Below, one piece after another: positions 1 through 6,217 of a DNA stretch of 7,532 bases. The notes beneath the pieces were generated by a model that worked only from the letters and a program-made list of their open reading frames with translations, searched no databases and was not told the origin of the DNA. The stretch is from CALHAX01 sp038523655 (GTDB lineage Bacteria; Pseudomonadota; Alphaproteobacteria; Rhizobiales; CALHAX01): positions 1 through 7,532 of the forward strand of contig JBCBJG010000160.1 of NCBI GenBank assembly GCA_038523655.1. The letters are read 5' to 3'. Numbering within the stretch: the stretch's first letter is position 1; every line of letters begins with the position of its first letter. The position numbers were made by a program, and so were the translations under genes.

Positions 1-1077
1 CACGCCGTACCGCTGAGAAAAATAATCCTCCGGCAACTGATATCCCTTCGCGGCAAACTCAAAGAAGGACAGGCCCGGTTTGATCAACTCCGCGTTGTAA
101 GCGATCTGCTCCAGCCCCATCGCATGGTTGGATATCTGCTCGTTCGTCGCGCGCGCGCCGGGACAGACCCACGTCCTCGAGATATCGGAGCAATACCCGT
201 AGGGCCCCACCAAGTCGGTGTCGAACCCGACCGTGTCTCCGGCCTCGATCACCCGGTCGCTGCACTCCTGCATCCAGGGATTGGTCCGTGGACCCGACGC
301 GAGCAGCCGGGTTTCGATCCACTCGCCACCGCGCGCGATGTTCACCTGATGCAGGATCGACCAGAGTTGGTTTTCCGTCATTCCGGGCGACAGCGCCGCC
401 CACATTTCCGCAGCCCCAATCTCGGAAGTCAGGATCGACCGCCGCATCGCCTTGAGCTCTTCCGGATGTTTTATCTTCCGCGCTTCTTCGCAGAAATCGA
501 AGCTCGACGTGCAGGTAATGCCAAGCGCTTCGAGCGCGGAGATGCCATCCTGATCACAGGTATCGAGCGCGAGCCGGCGATTCCCTCCGCCGTGCGCGCT
601 GACCAGATCGGCGACTTCCGCAGCCCATTCCTTGACGCGGGCCTTTTCGTTCGGACCAGCCCCGAAGTAGAACCACGCAATCGCCGGTCGGGTCTCGTCG
701 ATCAGCGGGTAATCGGCGGAAAGGTGCTCACAGCAGTGAAAATCAAACAGGATCACCGGCCCGTCAGTCGCAATGAACGCGTAACGAACGGCGTTGTGCA
801 TCGTCCAGATCTGCATGTTCGTCGCGTCGAGTGCGTAGCGAATGTTGAGCGGGTCGTAGAGCAGGCACCCCGCCATATCCCGCGCGCGCAACTGCTCGCG
901 GAGGCGCTCGAGCCGGTAGGCGCGGACCTGATCCATGTCCGGCGCTGGCAATCCCGCAGCCGCCCACTCGTCCCCGGCCGGGTTGGTCGAGCTTTCCGCA
1001 TCGACGAAACCGAGCGTCGCAGCCGGCCGCCGGCTCGGGTCGATCTTAGGTGCGTGCCGTGCATCGCGGTTATCCAT
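1..1077 (-). CDS. DddP-like M24 (pita-bread) family protein, C-terminus cut off by window edge
   Basis: The reading frame is open from an ATG at 1077-1075 to the window edge, giving 359 residues with no stop; about 85-95 C-terminal residues are missing if it has the usual DddP length of about 445. An AAGGGA Shine-Dalgarno-like sequence lies 6 nt upstream of the ATG. M24 proteins are metal-dependent Xaa-Pro peptidases, creatinases or, in DddP, DMSP lyases that release DMS and acrylate. Stretches such as KIDPSR (residues 11-16), DPLNIRYA, TNMQ-W and RGGEWIETRLLASGPRTNPW match my memory of Roseobacter DddP closely. Of the metal ligands, D286, D288 and D298 are visible with the exact D-x-D-x9-D spacing of DddP D295, D297 and D307. 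The remaining ligands (His371, Glu406, Glu421 in DddP numbering) and the proposed catalytic residues fall beyond the edge; the sequence stops a few residues short of the expected MHG motif. The M24 assignment is firm. DMSP lyase activity is inference, and an uncharacterised M24 hydrolase is equally possible. It is divergent from the PLP-enzyme gene. Confidence 0.88.
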   Translation of the reverse strand, partial: MDNRDARHAPKIDPSRRPAATLGFVDAESSTNPAGDEWAAAGLPAPDMDQVRAYRLERLREQLRARDMAGCLLYDPLNIRYALDATNMQIWTMHNAVRYAFIATDGPVILFDFHCCEHLSADYPLIDETRPAIAWFYFGAGPNEKARVKEWAAEVADLVSAHGGGNRRLALDTCDQDGISALEALGITCTSSFDFCEEARKIKHPEELKAMRRSILTSEIGAAEMWAALSPGMTENQLWSILHQVNIARGGEWIETRLLASGPRTNPWMQECSDRVIEAGDTVGFDTDLVGPYGYCSDISRTWVCPGARATNEQISNHAMGLEQIAYNAELIKPGLSFFEFAAKGYQLPEDYFSQRYGV

Positions 1078-1123
1078 CGCGGGTCCCTTCGCTCTAATGT
1101 GCCTCAAACCTCGCACACGCATT

Positions 1124-1160
1124 GGCGCGGCACGCGCCTCCGAGCGACCAGTTTTCGGAG
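1124..1160. promoter_or_regulatory. Two adjacent dyads in the divergent intergenic region (candidate operators)
   Basis: Between the divergent M24 and PLP-enzyme genes (gap 1078-1220) lies GGCGCG-GCA-CGCGCC (1124-1138), a perfect 6-bp inverted repeat. Next to it, sharing one base, is CTCCGA (1138-1143) with TCGGAG (1155-1160), another perfect 6-bp inverted repeat with an 11-nt spacer. The position is right for a shared operator of the two promoters. I find no convincing -35/-10 pair and no adjacent regulator gene, and 6-bp dyads are not rare in GC-rich DNA. Confidence 0.3.
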
Positions 1161-1220
1161 CGATAACGCCGCCGCGCGAAGGACAGGGCTGTTGGCGCCG
1201 CCGGATCGATCGGCCCGCCC

Positions 1221-2288
1221 ATGAAACCAACGCCGCACGAGAGCGAAGTGCATGACGGCCGCGCCGGTCATCCGCGCGTACGATTGATGCGCGCGCCAAC
1301 TGCGATCGAGCACTGCCCCCGTCTCACAGCGGCTGTGGGCGGCGCGGAAATCTGGGTGAAACGCGACGACGAAACCGGCCTCGCATTCGGCGGTAACAAG
1401 GTTCGCCAACTGGAATATTATCTCGGTGCCGCGTTGGCCGAGGATGCAGACACACTGCTGATAACGGGTGCCGTACAGTCGAATTTCGTTCGCCTCGCTG
1501 CCGCCGCGGCGGCCCGGCTCGGCCTCACCTGCCACGTCCAGCTCGAGGCGCGGGTGGCGACCGACGACCCCGCCTACCACGCCTCCGGCAACGTGCTGCT
1601 CGACCACCTGCTCGGCGCGACCGTGCACACCTACCCGGATGGCGAAGACGAGGCGGGCGCCGATGCGCAGTTGGCACGGATCGCCGAGGATCTGCGCGCA
1701 AAGGGGGCCCGTCCCTACGTCATCCCGCTCGCACCCGGACACCCTCCGCTTGGTGCGCTCGGCTACATCGACGCCGCCGAGGAGATTATTTCACAGTGCC
1801 GCCTGCAGACAGACATCCCGGACGCGTTTGACGAGATCGTCGTCGGCTCGGGCAGCGGCGCGACCCACGGCGGGCTTTTATATGGATTGCGGTGCTACGC
1901 CGTCAAGACACCGGTCCATGGCGCGTGCGTGCGGCGGGCGTCAGCGTTGCAGACGCCCCGCATCATCTCCCGGCTCGACGAGATCGCGACACTGTGCGCC
2001 GAAGCCAACCCGGCGACCGCGGACGACGTGACCACCGACGACAGCTTTCTCGCACCGGGTTACGGCAAGGCATCCGCCGACGTTGTCGACGCGATCAGCA
2101 CGGCGGCCCGCACCGAAGCGCTGATCTGCGATCCGACCTACATGGGCAAGGTTATGGCCGTTGCGCTGTCGCGTGCCCGCAACCTCGGCGCAGGCGCCCG
2201 CCTTTTGGTGATCCACACGGGCGGCACCCCGGGCCTGTTCGCGAACCCAGACCTCATCGATCGACGCGCTGCCCCTCCAGCCCAGTAA
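1221..2288 (+). CDS. PLP-dependent D-cysteine desulfhydrase / ACC deaminase / L-cysteate sulfo-lyase family enzyme
   Basis: This 355-residue fold-type II PLP enzyme belongs to the family that eliminates sulfide, sulfite or ammonia from small amino acids: D-cysteine desulfhydrase, ACC deaminase and CuyA L-cysteate sulfo-lyase. Visible motifs, in order: VKRDD (46-50); FGGNKVRQLE with the presumed PLP Schiff-base lysine K60; GAVQSN (83-88), whose S87 matches the family's catalytic serine; GSGSGATHGG (209-218); APGYG with Y281; DPTYMGK with Y307; and HTGGTPG (332-338), a likely phosphate-binding loop. Both active-site tyrosines are therefore retained. Oddities are QSNF where QSNH or QSNQ is common, and LAPGHPPLGALGY where DcyD-type enzymes have a GGSN-type segment, so this looks like a divergent subfamily and no substrate is assigned. 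The ATG at 1221 has no clear Shine-Dalgarno sequence. An in-frame GTG at 1248 is preceded by GAGAG and would still keep the conserved HPRVRL start. Its neighbour across the divergent region is the DddP-like gene; the DJ-1/PfpI gene follows after 113 bp. Confidence 0.9.
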   Translation: MKPTPHESEVHDGRAGHPRVRLMRAPTAIEHCPRLTAAVGGAEIWVKRDDETGLAFGGNKVRQLEYYLGAALAEDADTLLITGAVQSNFVRLAAAAAARLGLTCHVQLEARVATDDPAYHASGNVLLDHLLGATVHTYPDGEDEAGADAQLARIAEDLRAKGARPYVIPLAPGHPPLGALGYIDAAEEIISQCRLQTDIPDAFDEIVVGSGSGATHGGLLYGLRCYAVKTPVHGACVRRASALQTPRIISRLDEIATLCAEANPATADDVTTDDSFLAPGYGKASADVVDAISTAARTEALICDPTYMGKVMAVALSRARNLGAGARLLVIHTGGTPGLFANPDLIDRRAAPPAQ

Positions 2289-2390
2289 CCGTCGCAGGTG
2301 GTTCAAAGCGCGCCCTATTGGATCGCCCGACACACGAAGAAGGAACCGCAGGCGCGACGTGCCGTTCTGTTTGCAATCCCGCACCAAGCC

Positions 2391-2395
2391 GGAGG
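2391..2395 (+). promoter_or_regulatory. Shine-Dalgarno site that fixes the PfpI start
   Basis: A consensus GGAGG lies 6 nt before the ATG at 2402. It settles the start against the much longer open frame that reaches back to 1892. Confidence 0.8.
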
Positions 2396-2401
2396 GCAAA
2401 C

Positions 2402-2959
2402 ATGTCCCGCATCGACCACCGCCGCATCGCGATCCTCGCAACTGACGGCTATGAGAAGTCCGAGCTGTTCGAGCCGAAACGTCAGCTCGCTGAGGCTGGC
2501 GCAACGGTGACGATCATAGCGCCCGACACCGGTGAAATCCGCAGTTGGGATGAAAATGATTGGGGCGAGGCTGTGTCGGTCGACATGACCATCGAGAACG
2601 CCAACCCAGACGACTTCGACGCACTGGTCCTGCCGGGCGGGCAGATCAACCCGGACGTTCTTCGCGTGAACAAGGCGGCCGTCGCGATGATCAAAAAATT
2701 CCATGACGCAGGCAAACCCATCGCCGCGATCTGCCATGCACCATGGCTGCTGATCGAAGCCGGTCTCATCGATGGCCGAGAGGCGACCTCCTACCACTCG
2801 ATCCGCACCGACATGGAAAACGCGGGCGCGAATTGGCGTGATCGGGAAGTCGTTACCGACAGCAATCTCATTACCTCGCGCCAACCCGGCGATCTCGATG
2901 CCTTCTGCAACAAACTGATCGAGATGCTCGCGAGCGGAGCAGACGCGCGCGCAGCCTAA
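2402..2959 (+). CDS. DJ-1/PfpI family protein (YhbO/protease I-like)
   Basis: This 185-residue cytosolic protein has the single-domain size of the PfpI/YhbO group. The order matches the family: a beta-strand RRIAILATDGYE, then E21 (equivalent to Glu18 of human DJ-1), LVLPGGQINPD (76-85) and the nucleophile elbow AICHAPWLL with C111-H112. TSYHSIRTDMENAGANW and ITSRQPGDL near the C-terminus are PfpI signatures. PfpI members have been described as proteases, chaperones and glyoxalases or deglycases acting on glycated protein and DNA; the deglycase role is disputed, so I call only the family. The ATG at 2402 is chosen because a strong GGAGG lies 6 nt upstream and translation matches the family from the first residues. 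The frame is open further upstream to 1892, but that part is antisense-like sequence inside the preceding gene. A general stress-protection role is likely. PPK2 follows after 102 bp, so the two may be co-transcribed. Confidence 0.93.
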   Translation: MSRIDHRRIAILATDGYEKSELFEPKRQLAEAGATVTIIAPDTGEIRSWDENDWGEAVSVDMTIENANPDDFDALVLPGGQINPDVLRVNKAAVAMIKKFHDAGKPIAAICHAPWLLIEAGLIDGREATSYHSIRTDMENAGANWRDREVVTDSNLITSRQPGDLDAFCNKLIEMLASGADARAA

Positions 2960-3049
2960 CGGTGGCGCCAGCATGGCCGACGTCGTTTGCGCAGGCCGTT
3001 ACGCGCGCGAACATCGTGGTGTATACCCCGCGCCGGAAGAACCGGCCGC

Positions 3050-3055
3050 GGGGAA
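3050..3055 (+). promoter_or_regulatory. Shine-Dalgarno site that fixes the ppk2 start
   Basis: GGGGAA lies 6 nt before the ATG at 3062. It supports this start over an in-frame upstream extension beginning at 2987, which would add 25 low-complexity, arginine-rich residues. Confidence 0.65.
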
Positions 3056-3061
3056 CACACG

Positions 3062-3970
3062 ATGTCGAAACCGAAGTTCTCGATTGAACCGTTTATCGCA
3101 CAACCTGGCGAAACCTTTGACTTGAGCCGGTTCGACCCCGGTTGGCGCGACGATGCGGAACTCGAAAAATTCGGCGTCGAAAAACTCCACGAAGATGCGA
3201 AGAAGATCCTGAAGAAGCGTCGTCGCGAGTTAGCCGAAGCGCAGGAGCGGCTCTACGCAGACAACCGCTACGCTGCGCTCTTTATCTTCCAAGGCCGTGA
3301 CGCCGCAGGCAAAGACAGCACGATCAAGCACGTCATGCGCGGCGTGAACCCGCAAGGTTGCCAGGTCTTCTCCTTCAAGGCGCCCTCCAAGGAAGAGCTC
3401 GACCACAATTTTCTCTGGCGCTGCTGGAAGGCCGTGCCGGAACGTGGGCGCATCGGTATTTTCAACCGCTCACACTACGAAGAGGTTCTCGTTGTTCGCG
3501 TGCATCCCGAATATCTCGCAGGCCAGAACATCCCGGCACCTCTCATCGGTGAGAATATCTGGACCGAACGGTTCGAGGACATCAACGCTTTCGAGCGTCA
3601 TCTCGCCCGCAACGGCACCATCGTCATCAAGTTCTTCCTGAACGTTTCGCGCTCCGAGCAGAAGCGCCGGTTCATGGACCGGCTGAACGAGGAGGATAAA
3701 AACTGGAAGTTCTCCCGCGCCGACCTCGCCGAGCGGGCCTTGTGGGACAAATATACCCATGCCTTCAGCGACATGCTGCGCCACACGAGCACCGAGTGGG
3801 CGCCCTGGTATGTCATTCCCGCCGACGACAAGGACGTGATGCGCGCGATCGTCTCGCGGATTATCGTGGACCGGCTCGACGCCCTCGATCTGGACTACCC
3901 TGAGCTGCCGCCCGAAGAGCAGGCGCGGCTCGATGAAGCGCGCGACGCGCTGATGGCCGAGGAAGACTGA
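3062..3970 (+). CDS. ppk2: PPK2 family polyphosphate:nucleotide phosphotransferase (class III-like)
   Basis: This 302-residue P-loop kinase-like enzyme transfers phosphate between polyphosphate and nucleotides. Visible motifs: Walker A GRDAAGKDSTIKHVM with K84 (78-92); NPQGCQVFSFKAPS (96-109); the Walker B-like segment FNRSHYEEVLVVRVHPE (134-150); and an arginine-rich lid RSEQKRRFMDRL (197-208) followed by NWKFS. The NRSHYEEVLVVRVHP form is that of the single-domain group near the class III enzymes, rather than class I, which has FDRSWYNRAG. Class III enzymes can phosphorylate both AMP and ADP from polyphosphate. The activity here is therefore probably polyP-driven AMP/ADP phosphorylation, though direction and nucleotide are inferred. 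The N-terminal 65 residues and the acidic C-terminal tail (PPEEQARLDEARDALMAEED) are typical of the family. The ATG at 3062 has GGGGAA 6 nt upstream; the frame opens earlier, at 2987, but that extension is not family-like. No PPK1 or exopolyphosphatase gene is in view. Confidence 0.95.
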   Translation: MSKPKFSIEPFIAQPGETFDLSRFDPGWRDDAELEKFGVEKLHEDAKKILKKRRRELAEAQERLYADNRYAALFIFQGRDAAGKDSTIKHVMRGVNPQGCQVFSFKAPSKEELDHNFLWRCWKAVPERGRIGIFNRSHYEEVLVVRVHPEYLAGQNIPAPLIGENIWTERFEDINAFERHLARNGTIVIKFFLNVSRSEQKRRFMDRLNEEDKNWKFSRADLAERALWDKYTHAFSDMLRHTSTEWAPWYVIPADDKDVMRAIVSRIIVDRLDALDLDYPELPPEEQARLDEARDALMAEED

Positions 3971-4006
3971 GCAGAGCCGCACATCACATAGCCGGCGTCC
4001 GGAGAC

Positions 4007-4037
4007 TGGCGCGCGCTTAGCGGTCGCGAATGCGCCA
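4007..4037 (+). terminator. Possible factor-independent or processing hairpin after ppk2
   Basis: TGGCGC (4007-4012) and GCGCCA (4032-4037) are perfect inverted copies starting 36 bp after the ppk2 stop. An inner GCG/CGC pair (4013-4015 with 4025-4027) extends the stem past a 4-nt bulge. There is no T-run after it, so it is not a classical intrinsic terminator. The 225-bp gap around it (3971-4195) holds no convincing gene, and this hairpin is its main structured element. Confidence 0.3.
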
Positions 4038-4097
4038 GATCCGCGCCATCCCTACGCGACGGCGCAGCATTCCTGCCGCGGCATTCCCGCAACGCAC

Positions 4098-4111
4098 GCC
4101 GGCCGACCGGC
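4098..4111. repeat. Small GC hairpin upstream of the membrane hydrolase gene
   Basis: GCCGG (4098-4102) and CCGGC (4107-4111) form a perfect 5-bp stem around a CCGA tetraloop, 84 bp before the hydrolase start. It could be an attenuator, an operator half or chance in GC-rich DNA. Confidence 0.3.
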
Positions 4112-4195
4112 CCGTTCAACCCCGAAAACTATCCCGTCCCGCCACAATCGCCCGGCACAACGCGCCGGCTGGTGATTCGATGAGGGTCTAAGATC

Positions 4196-6187
4196 ATGGC
4201 ACGCATTCTCGCCGTCCACGGTACCTTCGCGCAGTGGGAAATCGATCCGGGCTCCGCGGTTGCCGGACCCCCGCCGCCGCAGTGGTGGCAGTCGAACAGT
4301 GCGTTTGCAGAAGATATGCACGCCCTAGTGGCGAGCGATCTCGGCCCGATCGAGATCGAAGCGCTCGAATGGTCCAGCGAAAACAGTGAGCGCGATCGTC
4401 GGCGGGCAGCGACCAACCTGTACAAGCGCGTTCTCGAGCTCGAAGCAGCCGAGCAGCCGTACTGTATCGTCGGACACAGCCATGGCGGCTCGATCATCTC
4501 GACCATGCTGCTTCGCGCGGCGCGGGCCGGCAATAACCTCCCGCATATGCGCCGCTGGATCAGCGTCGGCACACCGTTTCTGGAAATGCAGCGCGAGAAG
4601 TTTCTCTTCTCCCGCCTGCCACTCCTGCTGAAGGCGGCCTATGTCGCATCACTGATGCTATTCATGATGTTCGTGACGGCGACGGTCGCGGACATCGTGC
4701 GCGGAGATTATTTCTGGACAGATCGGACGTCGCTCATCTGGTTTCTGCTCTCGTTCGGTCTGACTGCGCTGCCCGCCGTCATCTTCTCGCTGGCGCAACG
4801 CTGGCAGCAGGGCCGCCAGCTGTTCGCCTACCGCCCGAAACTACGAAGACGTGCTGCGGAAATGTTTGCCGATCGTTGGCTCGCGCTAACGCACGAGGAC
4901 GACGAGGTCGTGACCGGGCTGACGACCTTGAGCCGCGTCGACCTCGATTTCTTTCAGAAGAATTTCGCCGTTGCAGGGCTCACGTTCGGCGCGGTGTTTA
5001 TTCTCCCCCTTGCATATCTCTTCCTTCTCACCTCGCCGACGACGATGCGCGGCATCAGCGCGTTTCTTCAAGCGCAAGTCTACGACGTGGCCGCATACGA
5101 GCGTGATGAGCCAGACTTTCGTGAGTTTCGCCGCGAGATCCGCAAACGCAAGCGAACGCTCGAGACCGCTCGCGAGCGCATGAACAACCCGTTGAACAAC
5201 AACGACCAGCGTTCGCAGGGCCAGACCGACGTCGAGCTTGCCCAGCGCGACCTGCGCACCGCCCGCCGGAAATTCAGATCCGCGCGCAAAAACTACGATC
5301 AAACGGTCGCACGCGCGCAGGAGCGTTTCCCGGAACTGCCAGCCAACGCCCGCGCACTCAGCTTCAAGGAAAAATTCCTTCTGCGCCCGGATGGCAGCCC
5401 CTGCCGCAACCGTGTGCTCTGCGGGGGCGGCCGCGATGTGGGGATCAATGCCCGTCTGCTGTTCCACCTCGTAACGGACGAAATCTCCCGTCTTGTGCTC
5501 GACGACGCCGAGGCGGCCCCGACCTGGCAGGCAGTGCTCAGCTATGCCATCCCGATTGTGCTCGTGCCGATCCTGTTCATGCTGCTCGCCGTGATCCTCG
5601 TGAAACTTGCGCAACTACTCGCGAGCCTCTTGAGCCGGATCGCGTCGCGCCAACTCGATCGGCTGACCTGGGCTCAGGTCAAACGGACCGCGCTCGGCAA
5701 CGACACCGAAGGCGAGGTTGCGACCGGCGCCGCAAGATCACCGGCCTGGATCAACGCGACCCCACCGCGGCTTCCAACAGACATCGCCGAACAGGTGACC
5801 GACTACAGCAACGAGGTCACCACCAAGTCGCTCGCAAAGTTCCGCAACGCGCTGAGCGAACTCACCTTCGCCGATCGCTCAGGTGCGGACCAAAATGCCG
5901 TGCTCAAGTTTTTCACATGGCGCGAGTTGGTGCACGCGGCGTACTTCGAGGTACCGTTGTTCCGCAAGTTGATCGCCAGCGCCGTGGCCCGGGAAGCGGG
6001 CTTCAGCCCCACGCCCACCTTCACCGCAGACCCGGACTACCAGCGATTGGGAGATATGCTGTCGTCACTCGATGGTACGGAGAAAAATACCGATTACCAG
6101 ATGCGAGAGATGCAAGCCGAGCTGGTCGCGCGCACAAACGTCGAAGCTTCTGCCGCCGATCAGCGCGAGGCGATCGCGCCGCTTTGA
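4196..6187 (+). CDS. Membrane-associated alpha/beta-hydrolase-like protein with a large inserted TM/coiled-coil region
   Basis: I do not recognise a named family for this 663-residue protein. The N-terminus reads as a lipase/esterase fold: HGTFAQW (8-14) resembles an oxyanion-hole strand, GHSHGGS (93-99) is a GxSxG nucleophile elbow with S95, and WISVGTPFLE (121-130) follows as in lipases. ALTHEDDEVVTGL (230-242) is where a catalytic Asp would sit (D235 or D236). Near the C-terminus, WRELVHAAYFEVPLFRKLIA (575-594) looks like a catalytic-His strand and helix, with H580. Hydrophobic segments suitable as membrane helices lie at about 142-164, 179-200, 257-279 and 445-470. A highly charged, probably helical or coiled-coil stretch (305-378) lies between the last two. 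There is no N-terminal signal peptide. The ATG at 4196 has GAGGG 9 nt upstream. The likely role is a membrane-bound serine hydrolase acting on a lipid or ester, but the substrate is unknown. No secretion-system or immunity genes that would suggest an effector are nearby. The gene converges on the SDR gene, 14 bp between stops. Confidence 0.82.
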   Translation: MARILAVHGTFAQWEIDPGSAVAGPPPPQWWQSNSAFAEDMHALVASDLGPIEIEALEWSSENSERDRRRAATNLYKRVLELEAAEQPYCIVGHSHGGSIISTMLLRAARAGNNLPHMRRWISVGTPFLEMQREKFLFSRLPLLLKAAYVASLMLFMMFVTATVADIVRGDYFWTDRTSLIWFLLSFGLTALPAVIFSLAQRWQQGRQLFAYRPKLRRRAAEMFADRWLALTHEDDEVVTGLTTLSRVDLDFFQKNFAVAGLTFGAVFILPLAYLFLLTSPTTMRGISAFLQAQVYDVAAYERDEPDFREFRREIRKRKRTLETARERMNNPLNNNDQRSQGQTDVELAQRDLRTARRKFRSARKNYDQTVARAQERFPELPANARALSFKEKFLLRPDGSPCRNRVLCGGGRDVGINARLLFHLVTDEISRLVLDDAEAAPTWQAVLSYAIPIVLVPILFMLLAVILVKLAQLLASLLSRIASRQLDRLTWAQVKRTALGNDTEGEVATGAARSPAWINATPPRLPTDIAEQVTDYSNEVTTKSLAKFRNALSELTFADRSGADQNAVLKFFTWRELVHAAYFEVPLFRKLIASAVAREAGFSPTPTFTADPDYQRLGDMLSSLDGTEKNTDYQMREMQAELVARTNVEASAADQREAIAPL

Positions 6188-6190
6188 TGC

Positions 6191-6217
6191 GGCCCGCGTG
6201 GTCATGCCTCGCGGGCC
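6191..6217. terminator. Bidirectional hairpin between convergent genes
   Basis: GGCCCGCG (6191-6198) and CGCGGGCC (6210-6217) form a perfect 8-bp stem with an 11-nt loop, located exactly where the plus-strand hydrolase gene and the minus-strand SDR gene meet. The SDR stop codon (6204-6202) lies in the loop and its last codons form one arm. It lacks a T-tract on either side, so it may end transcripts weakly or protect 3' ends. Confidence 0.45.

Noticed and set aside
1204..1211. GATCGATC palindrome before the PLP-enzyme start
   Set aside because: An 8-bp palindrome of this composition is expected by chance and does not extend further.
124..1224. Open frame of 366 codons on the plus strand
   Set aside because: Its product is Arg/Pro-rich with no recognisable motif, and it lies antisense to the DddP-like M24 frame, which has clear family motifs throughout.
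1104..1742. Open frame of 212 codons on the minus strand
   Set aside because: It is antisense to the PLP-enzyme gene, shows no family signature and would start inside that gene.
1892..2401. Upstream extension of the PfpI frame
   Set aside because: The added residues are an out-of-frame reading of the PLP-enzyme gene with shadow-like composition; the GGAGG before 2402 and family length decide the start.
2315..2974. Open frame of 219 codons on the minus strand
   Set aside because: It is the antisense shadow of the PfpI gene, which has the full set of family motifs.
2987..3061. N-terminal extension of ppk2
   Set aside because: It encodes an Arg-rich leader unlike PPK2 N-termini, and a Shine-Dalgarno site precedes 3062.
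4886..5614. Open frame of 242 codons on the minus strand
   Set aside because: It is antisense to the hydrolase-like gene, whose membrane helices and GxSxG motif mark the plus strand as coding.
4196..6187. Type VI secretion lipase effector interpretation of the hydrolase-like protein
   Set aside because: There is no VgrG, PAAR, adaptor or immunity-like gene nearby, and the multiple membrane segments fit a resident membrane protein better.
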